From contig VGJY01000006.1 in the NCBI GenBank assembly GCA_016867235.1, positions 1 through 56,222 of the forward strand: DNA of 56,222 nucleotides. The letters are read 5' to 3'. The translations under genes and the position numbers were made by a program. The stretch is from Candidatus Tanganyikabacteria bacterium. GTDB taxonomy: Bacteria; Cyanobacteriota; Sericytochromatia; S15B-MN24; VGJW01. Shown piece after piece: positions 23,289 through 31,552 of the stretch. The notes beneath the pieces were generated by a model. That model had not been told where the DNA came from, ran no database searches, and was given only the letters and a program-made list of their open reading frames with translations. Position 1 is the first letter of the stretch; each line of letters starts with the position of its first letter.

Positions 23289-24311
23289 ATGACGGTAACA
23301 AATGTTGAAGGTGGCGCCCTGCCGACGTTTCGCGCCCTGCTCGCGACGCCCGCCGACGCCGGGTATCGGGTCGGGTTCCAGGAACTGTCCTTGGACGATC
23401 TCCCGGCGGGAGGAGAAGTGCTCGTGCGCGTGGCGTACTCGTCGCTCAACTACAAGGACGGATTGGCCGTCACGGCCCGCGGCAAGATCCTCCGGCAGTT
23501 GCCGATCGTGCCGGGAATCGACCTGGCGGGCACGGTGGTCGAGTCGCGGTCGGACCGCTTCGCGCCGGGCGACCGGGTCCTGGGCATCGGGCAGGGGCTG
23601 GGCGAACTGGAGTGGGGCGGCTACGCGCAGATGACTCGCGTCCGGGCGGACCTGCTGACCCGCGTCCCCGAAGCGTTCAGCCTGGAGCAGGCCATGGCGC
23701 TGGGCACCGCCGGCTTCACCGCGATGCTTTGCGTCATGGGACTCGAGCACATGGACGTGCGACCGGAGAGCGGACCGGTGGCCGTGACGGGCGCCGCCGG
23801 CGGAGTGGGGTCCATCGCCACGATGCTCCTGGCGCGCCTGGGCTACCGGGTGACGGCCGTGACCGGCCGGCCGGAAGCGCACGAGTATCTCCGGGGTCTG
23901 GGCGCCGCGGCATTCCTCGATCGGGCGGAACTCGCGGCGCCCGGCGCCGCCCTCCAGCCCCAGCGCTGGGCGGGCGCCGTCGACAACGTCGGCGGAGTCT
24001 ACCTCGCCAACCTGCTATCCCAGATCAGGTACGACGGCGCGGTGGCAGCCTGCGGCATGGCCGCCGACTCCGACCTGTCGGTCTCGGTCTTCCCCTTCAT
24101 CCTGCGCAACGTCTCGCTGCTGGGGATCAGTTCGACCAACACCCGCCAGCCCAAGCGGGACCGCTGCTGGGAACGCCTGGCGCGCGACGTCGATCCGGGC
24201 CTGCTAGCCAAGATCTACCGCGTCGAGCCGCTCTCCCGCTTGCCGGAGCTCGCCGCGGCCATCATGGCCGGCCGGATCCGCGGGCGGGTGGTAATGGACG
24301 CAAACGCCTGA
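23289..24311 (+). CDS. acuI: Acrylyl-CoA reductase-like MDR oxidoreductase (YhdH/AcuI)
   Basis: This 340-residue medium-chain reductase has the YhdH/AcuI pattern: VLVRVAYSSLNYKDGLAVTA, LPIVPGIDLAGTVVES, EWGGYAQMTRV, AMALGTAGFTAMLCV, the NADPH fold VTGAAGGVGSIATMLLARLGY with TGRPEAHEYLRGLGA, and a final LLGISSTNTRQPKRDRCWERLA. There are no zinc ligands, as expected. It reduces acrylyl-CoA to propionyl-CoA with NADPH and detoxifies acrylate-type thioesters in the cytosol. AGGG lies 5 bases before the ATG at 23289, which sets the start. It abuts the convergent oxidoreductase gene. Confidence 0.88.
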   Translation: MTVTNVEGGALPTFRALLATPADAGYRVGFQELSLDDLPAGGEVLVRVAYSSLNYKDGLAVTARGKILRQLPIVPGIDLAGTVVESRSDRFAPGDRVLGIGQGLGELEWGGYAQMTRVRADLLTRVPEAFSLEQAMALGTAGFTAMLCVMGLEHMDVRPESGPVAVTGAAGGVGSIATMLLARLGYRVTAVTGRPEAHEYLRGLGAAAFLDRAELAAPGAALQPQRWAGAVDNVGGVYLANLLSQIRYDGAVAACGMAADSDLSVSVFPFILRNVSLLGISSTNTRQPKRDRCWERLARDVDPGLLAKIYRVEPLSRLPELAAAIMAGRIRGRVVMDANA

Positions 24312-25499
24312 TCAGTGCGGCGCCTCGGCGGGGGCCAGATTCTCGTCGAGGAGCGCGAGCAACTGCTCGCGCTTGAGCTGATAACTCTGCGCGCTGGGCT
24401 CGGTGGGGACCATGCGCGGCGGTTCGTCGAAGAAGTAGCCCTGCCCCTTCAGCGCCAGGCCGTGCTGCACCTCGACGTAGCACTCGCCGTAGCCGTCGAA
24501 CGCGGCGTCGCTCGCGCCCCCGAGGATCTTGCTGGCGATGTGCTTGGCGACCACCCTGGCCTCGCTCTCGGCGAAGGTGCCCGCCTTGGGCAGGTTGAGA
24601 GGCACGTCCGGATTGTGCCGCCCCGGCAGGGCGATGCTCGTGACGTCGCCGATGGCGTAGACCCGGCCGTCCAGGCCCGGCACCTCGCAGGTGAAGCGAT
24701 CCACCGGGATCCAGGGCTTGGCGAGGCAGGCCTCGCGCACCACGCCCGGCGCCACGTGGGGCGGCACGGCGAGCAGCAGGTCGAAGTGCGCGCGGGAGCC
24801 GTCTTCGAACCGGATCTCCCGGCCGGCCGGATCGATCTCGGCGGCGGTCATGCCCGTGGCGAGCTTGATCCCGCGCATCGCGAGCATCTTCTTGAGGGCG
24901 TCGCCCATCACCGGGCCGCCGGTGCCCAGCGGTTGCGGCTCGGGCGTGTAGATCGCGAGCTTGGCCCGGGCGCGGATGCCCCGCCGCTCGAGCAGATCTC
25001 CCAGCATCATCGCGGCCTCGTACGGCGCCGGCGGGCACTTGTACGGCATCCGGGAGACGAGCGTGACCAGGTCGCCGCCCTCGAAGGCGCCGAGCCGATC
25101 CCGGCAGCGCGCCGCGCCTTCCGCGGTGTAATAGGTCTCGGCGGCCGCGGCGAGGCCGGGAATGAGGGTCATGTCGAGCTCCGCCCCCAGCGCGATCACC
25201 AGGAAATCGGCCGACAGGGCGCCGTGCGCCGCCGTCTCGACGCGCACCGCCGCCGGATCGATGGCGCGGATCTCGTCGGCCACCACGGCGACGCCCCTGG
25301 CCTCGAGGGCCGCGACGGGCCGCGGCCGCAACTGGCGCTGCGCGTCCCCGAGCATGATCCAGAGGTTGTTGGCCCCCGGCGCGAAGGCGGACTGGCGCTC
25401 GATCACCGTCACATGGTGCTCGGCGGGCAGCAGGGCCCGCAGGGCGTTGGCCGCGACGATGCCGCCGAAGCCTCCGCCCAGGATCAGGACCCTTGCCAT
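24312..25499 (-). CDS. sqr: Sulfide:quinone oxidoreductase-like flavoprotein
   Basis: The 395-residue protein opens with the FAD dinucleotide fold ARVLILGGGFGGIVAANAL and a Glu (VIERQ). The second strand motif is ADFLVIALGAELD. RMPYKCPPAPYEAAMML holds the active-site Cys of SQR/FCSD enzymes, and GRVYAIGDVTSIALPG is the ATG/GD FAD-binding part. The C-terminus (LKGQGYFFDEPPRMVPTEPS) fits the family's membrane-facing helices. It would oxidise sulfide at the membrane and pass electrons to quinone; some relatives are NADH dehydrogenases or lack sulfide activity. Only one clear active-site Cys is in plain view in the middle region, so the exact type is not certain. Confidence 0.8.
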   Translation of the reverse strand: MARVLILGGGFGGIVAANALRALLPAEHHVTVIERQSAFAPGANNLWIMLGDAQRQLRPRPVAALEARGVAVVADEIRAIDPAAVRVETAAHGALSADFLVIALGAELDMTLIPGLAAAAETYYTAEGAARCRDRLGAFEGGDLVTLVSRMPYKCPPAPYEAAMMLGDLLERRGIRARAKLAIYTPEPQPLGTGGPVMGDALKKMLAMRGIKLATGMTAAEIDPAGREIRFEDGSRAHFDLLLAVPPHVAPGVVREACLAKPWIPVDRFTCEVPGLDGRVYAIGDVTSIALPGRHNPDVPLNLPKAGTFAESEARVVAKHIASKILGGASDAAFDGYGECYVEVQHGLALKGQGYFFDEPPRMVPTEPSAQSYQLKREQLLALLDENLAPAEAPH

Positions 25500-25505
25500 G
25501 GACAG

Positions 25506-26288
25506 CTAGTCGTTGCTGAAGGAGTCGACCAGGCCGCCGAGCACGCTGCCCTGCTCCTTCTGGCCGCCGGCCGCCATCATCAGGCGGTTGGCCAGTCGGG
25601 AGAGCGGCATGGACTGCAGCCAGACCCGGCCGGGCCCGCGCAGCACGGCGTTGAACAGGCCCTCGCCCGAGAACAGCGCCGACTTGATGCCGCGCTGGAG
25701 CTGGATGTCGAAGTCGATGGACGGCTCGTAGGCCACGACGCAGCCGGTGTCGACCCGGAGGGTCTCGCCCGGGGCCAGGGTGCGCTCGGCCAGGGCGCCG
25801 CCGGCGTGCAGGAACACCAGGCCGTCGCCTTCCAGCTTCTGCATGATGAACCCCTCGCCGCCGAAGAAGCCGGCCCCCAGGCGCTTCTGGAGGGCGATGC
25901 CCACGCTCACGCCCTTGGCGCCGGCCAGGAAAGAGTCCTTCTGGGCGATCAGCGTGCCGCCGACATCGGAGAGCTTGACCGGGATGATGCGGCCCGGGTG
26001 CGGCGCGGCGAACGCCACGCGGCGCTTGCCGCGGCCCTGGTTCAGGAAGACGGTGATGAATAGCGACTCGCCCATCAGCAGGCGCTTGCCGGCGCCCAGC
26101 AGCGCGCCCATGAACCCGCTCTGCTGCGCGGAGCCGTCGCCGAAGATGGTCTCCATGACGATGCCGTCTTCCATGAACATCATCGCGCCGGCCTCGGAGA
26201 CGGCCGCCTCGCCCGGGTCGAGTTCTATCTCGACGAACTGGACGTCTTCTCCGCGGATCTCGAAATCCACCTCGTGCATCTGGGACAT
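25506..26288 (-). CDS. AIM24/TIGR00266 family protein
   Basis: This 260-residue protein has the AIM24 beta-helix pattern: FVEIELDPGEAAVSEAGAMM, the IVMETIFGDG linker, LLGAGKRLLMGESLFITVFLNQG, FAAPHPGRIIPVKL, QKLEGDGLVFLHAGGALAER and LRVDTGCVVAYEPSIDFDIQ. The family is widespread; the yeast member acts in mitochondria and the bacterial role is unknown. AAGGAGGG five bases before ATG 26288 gives a strong start. It may share a transcript with the MscS gene upstream, 62 bases away. The closing LGGLVDSFSND is a short acidic tail. Confidence 0.88.
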   Translation of the reverse strand: MSQMHEVDFEIRGEDVQFVEIELDPGEAAVSEAGAMMFMEDGIVMETIFGDGSAQQSGFMGALLGAGKRLLMGESLFITVFLNQGRGKRRVAFAAPHPGRIIPVKLSDVGGTLIAQKDSFLAGAKGVSVGIALQKRLGAGFFGGEGFIMQKLEGDGLVFLHAGGALAERTLAPGETLRVDTGCVVAYEPSIDFDIQLQRGIKSALFSGEGLFNAVLRGPGRVWLQSMPLSRLANRLMMAAGGQKEQGSVLGGLVDSFSND

Positions 26289-26350
26289 GGCTTCCCTCCT
26301 TGTCTGGGTCGCCATCTTGCCATGCGGCGGACTCGCCAGCCAGCCGTCGC

Positions 26351-28009
26351 CTACACGTGGCTCGGTTCGGCCACCAGGTGGACGGTGCGCGTCGGGAAGG
26401 CCAGGCTCGCGCCGGCGGACTCGACCACGTCGAGGAAGGCCAGCAGCACTTCCTGCCGGATGACCGTGAATTCCGGCCACTCCACCTCGAACCACGCCTG
26501 GATCTCGACGATCAGCGCCGACTCGCCCAGGGTCTTGAGGCGTACCTGCACGTCGTCCTGCCAGGTCCTCGGGTGAGCGCGCACGGCGGCTTCCAGGCCG
26601 TCGAGGACCGCCCGAACCTGCTCGGCGCTGGTGCCGTAGGCGAGTCCGAGCTGGCATTGCAGGTGGGCGCGGTCGCGGGCGGCCACGCTCTCGATGCGCA
26701 TCTCGGCCAGCTTGCCGTTCGGCAGGCTGATGACGGTGCGGTCGGGCGTGCGGATGCGCGTCGAGCGCAGCCCCACGACCTCCACGGTGCCCTCGATGCC
26801 GTCCACCTTGACGAAGTCGCCCACCCGGAAAGGCTGGTCGATGCCCAGCGATATGGCGCCGAACATGTGCTCCACGGTCTTCTGCGACGCCAGGGCCAGG
26901 GCGAGTCCGCCGATCCCCAGGCCGGCCACGAGGCTCGTGACCGGGTAGCCGAGAAACGACAGGATGGCGATGACCCCCATGGCGAGCACGCCGACCTTGG
27001 TGACGCGCACGCCCAGCAGGATGAGCGAGCGGCTCGACGGGTTCTGCTTGGCCCATGGCCAGGTCTCCACGACCTTGCCGGCGGTGTCGGCCGCGACCAG
27101 CAACGCCCAGAAGAAGGCCAGGAAGAAGCCGGTGGAGAGCAGGCGGTAGACGAAGGCCTCGGCCGGCTCGTAGAGCGCGAGGACGGGCACCAGCATGTAC
27201 GCCGCGCCCAGCGCCCAGGCGGCATTGATGGGCCCGGCCAGACGCTCCAGCGCCTGATCGTCCCAGGGCGTCTCGGTGCGGGCGGCAACGCGCTTGAGGA
27301 CCGATCGCGACACCAGGCCGATCACCCAGCCGATGACCCAGGCCAGCAGCGCCATGACGGGCAGGGCGATCCACTGCCACCAGAGGAGTTCGCGCGGTCC
27401 CGGCCGCAGCAGCGGTTCCGGGAGGTGCTCGAGCGCCCAGAGGTTCTCCAGGCCCTGGTACCAGCCGTCGATGCGGCGCACCGTGCCGCTCGAGAAGGCC
27501 CAGCCGGCCTCGCTGCCGTAGCGGCGCACGAGGAAGACGCTGTCCTCGCGGCCGCGCCTGCCCGGGACCCGGCCGACGCGCTCCAGGCCGGCATCCAGCC
27601 CGTCGGTTCGGTCGCCGCCCGCCGCACCGGAAAGGGCCTCGGGATCCAGCCAGTCGTGGCGGTCGAGGACGGCCTTGAGGCGGCGAGCCAGCTCCGGGCC
27701 GCGCTTGCGCTGCGACCACGGCACCAGCAGGTAGTTGGCGGCCTTGTCGAACTCGCCGGCCCGCGTGTGATCCTGGAACCGGGTCATCGCGGCACGCGGC
27801 GAGTCGGGGTCGACCGTGTCTTCGGGTTCGGCTGCCGAGCCCGGGGCCGCGCTTGCGCTTCCCGCGGCGCTCGCGGCGGTGGCCGGCTTCAGGCCCGGCA
27901 ACGCCACCTGGGCGCCGGCCGGACCGGCCAGCAGGCAGGAGCCCGGGCCGCCGAAGAGGCCGATCAGCAGGGCGAACAGCGCCAGGCGCCGGGGGATCGT
28001 CACTCGCAT
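26351..28009 (-). CDS. MscS-family mechanosensitive channel
   Basis: The 552-residue protein has a signal peptide (RRLALFALLIGLFGGPGSC), a 170-residue soluble N-terminal domain, several spans at about 210-375, and the MscS core: YPVTSLVAGLGIGGLALALASQ (pore-lining TM3), TVEHMFGAISLGIDQPFRVGDFV, GIEGTVEVVGLRSTRIRTPDRT and a C-terminal beta/alpha domain. MscS channels open under membrane tension and release solutes on osmotic downshock. The long periplasmic front is like that of the larger MscS relatives. The start at ATG 28009 is chosen because the signal peptide begins there; a longer frame is open. The last 60 residues should form the cytosolic vestibule. Confidence 0.87.
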   Translation of the reverse strand: MRVTIPRRLALFALLIGLFGGPGSCLLAGPAGAQVALPGLKPATAASAAGSASAAPGSAAEPEDTVDPDSPRAAMTRFQDHTRAGEFDKAANYLLVPWSQRKRGPELARRLKAVLDRHDWLDPEALSGAAGGDRTDGLDAGLERVGRVPGRRGREDSVFLVRRYGSEAGWAFSSGTVRRIDGWYQGLENLWALEHLPEPLLRPGPRELLWWQWIALPVMALLAWVIGWVIGLVSRSVLKRVAARTETPWDDQALERLAGPINAAWALGAAYMLVPVLALYEPAEAFVYRLLSTGFFLAFFWALLVAADTAGKVVETWPWAKQNPSSRSLILLGVRVTKVGVLAMGVIAILSFLGYPVTSLVAGLGIGGLALALASQKTVEHMFGAISLGIDQPFRVGDFVKVDGIEGTVEVVGLRSTRIRTPDRTVISLPNGKLAEMRIESVAARDRAHLQCQLGLAYGTSAEQVRAVLDGLEAAVRAHPRTWQDDVQVRLKTLGESALIVEIQAWFEVEWPEFTVIRQEVLLAFLDVVESAGASLAFPTRTVHLVAEPSHV

Positions 28010-28049
28010 GGCATCCCAATATGCCCCGGCACGGCTTATGCTCACAGTG

Positions 28050-28870
28050 ATGGCGCCACAAGTCTCGGTCGTGCTCCCGGCCTACGATGCGGCGGCGACC
28101 GTCGAGGCGGCGGTCCGGTCGGTCCTGGATCAATCGTGGCGAGACTTCGAGCTGATCTGCGTCGACGACGGGTCGCGGGACGGCACCGCCTGGGCGTGGC
28201 GTCATGCCTGGTGGAGCACCGGTCCGCACCGGCGGCGCTTGGCTACGATCTCTACGTCGCGTGGCTCAACGACCTGGTGACTCCCGAGGCGATCTCCCTG
28301 GCGCGGTTCGTGGAAGCGCCGCTCGCCCACCCCACGGTCATGTTTCGGCGGGAACTTCCCGAACGGCACGGCTCGTACCGGGACGGGCCGTTTCCCGAGG
28401 ATTTCGAACTCTGGCTGCGCTGGCTCGAGGCCGGCGTGCGCTTCGGGAAGGTGCCCGAGGTGCTGTACGTCTGGAACGATCCCCCGGAGCGCCTCTCGCG
28501 CACGGACCCCCGCTATGCCGTGGACGCGTTCCACCGGGTCAAGGCCGCGTACCTGGCGCGGTGGCTGGCCGCGCACAATCCCCACCATCCCGGGGTCGTC
28601 GTCTGGGGCGCCGGCAAGACCTCGCGGCGGCGCGCCGCGCACCTCGAGGCGCACGGTTGCCGCATCGACGCCTACCTCGACATCGACCCGCGCAAGGTGA
28701 ACCGCACGCTTTCGGGCCGGCCCGTCCGGCACGCCGAGACCCTCCCGCGCGCGGCGGGCGGCGAGTTCGTCCTGTCCTACGTGGGCACGCGGGGCGCCCG
28801 GCCCTTCATCCGATCAGTGCTGGAGGGGCGGGGCCGCGTCGAGGGCCGGGATTTCCTGTTCGCGTCCTGA
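28050..28870 (+). pseudogene. Family 2 glycosyltransferase, internally deleted and frameshifted
   Basis: The first part (from ATG 28050, phase 1) reads MAPQVSVVLPAYDAAATVEAAV, then LDQSWRDFELICVDDGSRDGTA, a normal GT2 start with the DDGS nucleotide-binding motif. At about 28190-28230 the phase changes. The second part reads VAWLNDLVTPEAISLARFVE, PTVMFRRE, YRDGPFPEDFELWLRWLEAG (EDFELW is the GT2 acceptor motif), ending with a second Rossmann-like GVVVWGAGKTSRRRA domain. About 70 residues between, with the second catalytic Asp motif (DADD), are missing. An inactive remnant is the likely reading; a sequencing or assembly error would not explain the lost domain. Confidence 0.78.
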
Positions 28871-29470
28871 ACTGCGGTGCAGCAAGGCCAGGCGCCGCGC
28901 GTCGGGCAATCCCTGCCAGTAGGCCTGGAAGTCGCGCAGGAACTCGAGCTTGGTGTCCTGGTAGCCGTCGTGGAAGCCGTAGTGCCGCATCTCCGCCACG
29001 GCGCGATCGAAGTCCCAGCCGTCGGCCGCGATGCGGTACACGGCGCCCATCGCGCCGGTGCGATCCGAGCCGTGGTAGCAGTGGAAGAAGACCGTGCCGC
29101 TGGCAGGATCCGTGGTGATGGCCAGGAATGCCAGTGCCTGGTCGCGGGTCGGCGGCCCCATCACCGAGAGGGGCACTTTGTGGTAGCGCATGCCGCAGCG
29201 TTCCACCACGGTGGCCTCCCAGTCGGACTCCGGGCGCAAGTTCACGACCGTGTCCACGCCCTGGCGCCTGAGGGTCGCAAAACCGCTCGGCGTGGGCTGC
29301 GCGCCGCGCAGCAAGCTATCTCCCAGGGAGCCGGTGTTGGCGACATGCGGCGTGTCGAGGCGCAACCGCGTGGCCACGTCGTAGACGCGGTGGGCGATCC
29401 TCCCGAAGCCGCGCACTTCCAGGATGCCGTGAAGGGCACCGGCGATCGCGTGCTTGAGCGGGTCAGGCAT
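28814..29470 (-). CDS. Dual-specificity/tyrosine phosphatase-like protein
   Basis: The 218-residue protein has the Cys phosphatase loop HCYHGSDRTG (HCx5R) at about 131-140. Before it come LLRGAQPTPSGFATLRRQGVDTVVNLR and LRPESDWE, the usual DSP front (RSAQP, general acid region). It removes phosphate from Tyr or Ser/Thr, or from small molecules, in the cytosol. The ATG at 29470 overlaps the end of the methyltransferase gene by 8 bases, and an open frame upstream has no better start. It converges on the broken glycosyltransferase and overlaps it by 57 bases. Confidence 0.83.
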   Translation of the reverse strand: MPDPLKHAIAGALHGILEVRGFGRIAHRVYDVATRLRLDTPHVANTGSLGDSLLRGAQPTPSGFATLRRQGVDTVVNLRPESDWEATVVERCGMRYHKVPLSVMGPPTRDQALAFLAITTDPASGTVFFHCYHGSDRTGAMGAVYRIAADGWDFDRAVAEMRHYGFHDGYQDTKLEFLRDFQAYWQGLPDARRLALLHRSSGREQEIPALDAAPPLQH

Positions 29471-30065
29471 CGGCGCCCACCCGCCTGACCGCCGCGTGCC
29501 AGGCCTCCACCCGGCCCGTCTCGGCAATCAGCACGTCGAAATGGGTACGTTCCAGCCTGTCCAAATGCCAGCCGGCGCCAAAAGCGGCGCGGATCTGGCG
29601 CTCGCCGAGTCGTCTGGGGCCCCAGTCCCCGGGCTCGCGGTCGGAGAAGACGACCATGTGGAAGGTCCCGCCGGGCTCCAGCACCTGCGCCAGGCTCGCC
29701 ACGTAGCGCGCCTGGTCGGCGTCGTCGAAGACGTGGAAGACGCCGCTGTCGATGACGGTCCGGTAGGGGCCTTCCAGGTCGGCGGGGAGACGGACGTCGC
29801 CGACGCGGAAGGTGGCCCGGAGCCCGCGTTCGGTCGCCTTGTCCCGCGCCCTGGCGATGGCGGTCGGGGAGATGTCCACGCCCGTGACGTCGAAGCCGCG
29901 GCCGGCCAGGAACAGCGCGTTCTCCCCCGTGCCGCAGCCGGCATCCAGGACATTCCCCGCGACCAAGTCGTCGTTGGCGAGCCGCACGATGACGGGTTGC
30001 GGCCGGCCGGTATCCCAGGGAGGCGTGCCCTCGCGGTAGAAGGCCTCGAAGCGTTCGAGCGCCAT
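29463..30065 (-). CDS. Class I SAM-dependent methyltransferase
   Basis: The 200-residue protein has the SAM-binding motif GNVLDAGCGTGENALFLAGRGFDVTGVDIS (motif I and the acidic end of strand 2), DVRLPADLEGPYRTVIDSGVFHVFDD (motif II/IV), and SLAQVLEPGGTFHMVVFSDREPGDWGP. The WDTGRPQP start and this spacing are like thiopurine- or TehB-type small-molecule methyltransferases. The substrate is not known. It lies 3 bases after the multicopper oxidase stop and overlaps the phosphatase start, so all three are likely one operon. Confidence 0.85.
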   Translation of the reverse strand: MALERFEAFYREGTPPWDTGRPQPVIVRLANDDLVAGNVLDAGCGTGENALFLAGRGFDVTGVDISPTAIARARDKATERGLRATFRVGDVRLPADLEGPYRTVIDSGVFHVFDDADQARYVASLAQVLEPGGTFHMVVFSDREPGDWGPRRLGERQIRAAFGAGWHLDRLERTHFDVLIAETGRVEAWHAAVRRVGADA

Positions 30066-30068
30066 CGC

Positions 30069-31466
30069 CTACCGATCCACCTGCAAGAGCGCCATCATGC
30101 CCTTGTCTTCGTGTTCGAGCACGTGGCAGTGGTAGACGCGGGGCCCCGCAAACGCCTCGAACTTGACCGCGAACCGCACGCTCTGGCCGCTGGGCACGAA
30201 CACCGTGTCCTTCCAGGCGCGGATGGGTTCGGTCGCGCCGTTGCGATCGAGGATCTGGAACTGGAAGCCGTGGAGGTGGAAGGGATGGTCCATGCGGCCG
30301 TCGTTTCTCACCGTCCAGACTTCCGTGTCGCCGAGTCGCGCACGGGCGTCGACGCGCGCCGGGTCGAAGACCTTGTCGTCGATGGCGAACTCCTTGAGGG
30401 CGATGGTGCGCGCCGTGGCGCCCTCGGTGCGGAGCGGCGGGACCGGCCGCAACACGCCGGGCACCGCCGGCGGCGTCACGGGCGCGCCGGGCCCGTAGCG
30501 GATCTCCACGAGGGGGCGGCCCGCGGCCTCGCTCATGGTGTGGCGCGCCACGATGTCCCCTGGCTGCGCCGGGCCGAAGGAATGGCCGAACGGCAGCGCC
30601 ACCATGGTCGTCCGGGTGCCGGGCGCGGCCGACATGCGCAGGAGGACGTCGGCGCGTTCGCCGGGGGCGAGGCGGACGTCCTGGCGTTCGACCGGCGAGC
30701 CGATGTAGCCGCCGTCGGTGCCGGCGAGCAGGAACGCGTGATCGGGCACCTGGATGCGCCAGGCCTGGGTGGTCGAGGCGTTGATCAACCTGAAGCGGCG
30801 CACCTCGCCGCTGCGCACCTCGACGCCGGGGAGGGCGCGGCCGTTGACGAGCGGTGCGTCGGGCTCGAAATCGCTGATGAAGACGATGTCGTCGCCGAAT
30901 GCGGCCGGCATGGGGTCGGCCGCGGCCCGCACGCGCAGCGCGCCGGCCAGGCCCATCGCGACCTGCTTGGTGGTGCTGCCGTGGGGGTGCGGGTGATACC
31001 AGTAGGTGCCGGCGGTGCCCCGCGGCACCGTGAACGCGTAAACGCGGCTGCCGCCCGGCGGCACGAGGTCCATGGGCATCCCGTCCTGGTCGGGCGGCAC
31101 CTGCAAGCCGTGCCAGTGGATGTTGGAGGCCTCGGGAAGGTTGTTGCGGAATTGGATGACGACGCGATCGCCCTCGACGACGTCCAGGGTGGGCCCGGGG
31201 ATCGTCCCGTTGTACGCCCAGACATCGGTGCGCTTGTCGCCGCCGAGCGGCAAGGTCGCCGGCGCGGCCGCCAGGGTGGCTTCGAAGGTGCGCTCGCCCC
31301 GCATGCCTGCCAGTACCGCGGGCTGGATCAACGGCGCGACGCCCGCCTGCGGGATGGCGCCGGAAGCGAGCAGGGCGTCGCAACCGGCGGCGAGGCACGC
31401 GCCAGCCAAAACCGCGGGAAGGAGCCTCCCTCGGGGGATGAATGCAGGCTGGCGGCGCACCGACAC
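30069..31466 (-). CDS. Multicopper oxidase lipoprotein
   Basis: This 465-residue three-domain cupredoxin oxidase has all four copper blocks: NIHWHGLQ, GTYWYHPHPHG, the HPFHLHGFQFQI pair and YHCHVLEHEDKGMMALLQ, which supplies the trinuclear ligands, the type-1 Cys/His and the axial Met. The N-terminus has a lipoprotein-like signal (LLPAVLAGACLAAGC). It should couple oxidation of phenols, Cu(I) or other metals to O2 reduction in the periplasm. I chose the GTG at 31466, with GGAGAG upstream. Its relatives include CotA and CueO types. A methionine-rich CueO segment is not obvious, so a general role is more likely. Confidence 0.9.
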   Translation of the reverse strand: MSVRRQPAFIPRGRLLPAVLAGACLAAGCDALLASGAIPQAGVAPLIQPAVLAGMRGERTFEATLAAAPATLPLGGDKRTDVWAYNGTIPGPTLDVVEGDRVVIQFRNNLPEASNIHWHGLQVPPDQDGMPMDLVPPGGSRVYAFTVPRGTAGTYWYHPHPHGSTTKQVAMGLAGALRVRAAADPMPAAFGDDIVFISDFEPDAPLVNGRALPGVEVRSGEVRRFRLINASTTQAWRIQVPDHAFLLAGTDGGYIGSPVERQDVRLAPGERADVLLRMSAAPGTRTTMVALPFGHSFGPAQPGDIVARHTMSEAAGRPLVEIRYGPGAPVTPPAVPGVLRPVPPLRTEGATARTIALKEFAIDDKVFDPARVDARARLGDTEVWTVRNDGRMDHPFHLHGFQFQILDRNGATEPIRAWKDTVFVPSGQSVRFAVKFEAFAGPRVYHCHVLEHEDKGMMALLQVDR

Positions 31467-31552
31467 ATGGTAGCTCGCTCTCCGGCCCGGCGCCAGGTGC
31501 GATCTGGACACGCGCCGGCACCTGGGCCAGGCCGCCGGCCGGGTACCTCCTT

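Noticed and set aside
26300-28870. 856-codon + strand frame antisense to the MscS and AIM24 genes
   Set aside because: Only its last part (the glycosyltransferase remnant) is real; the rest is antisense shadow with no domains.
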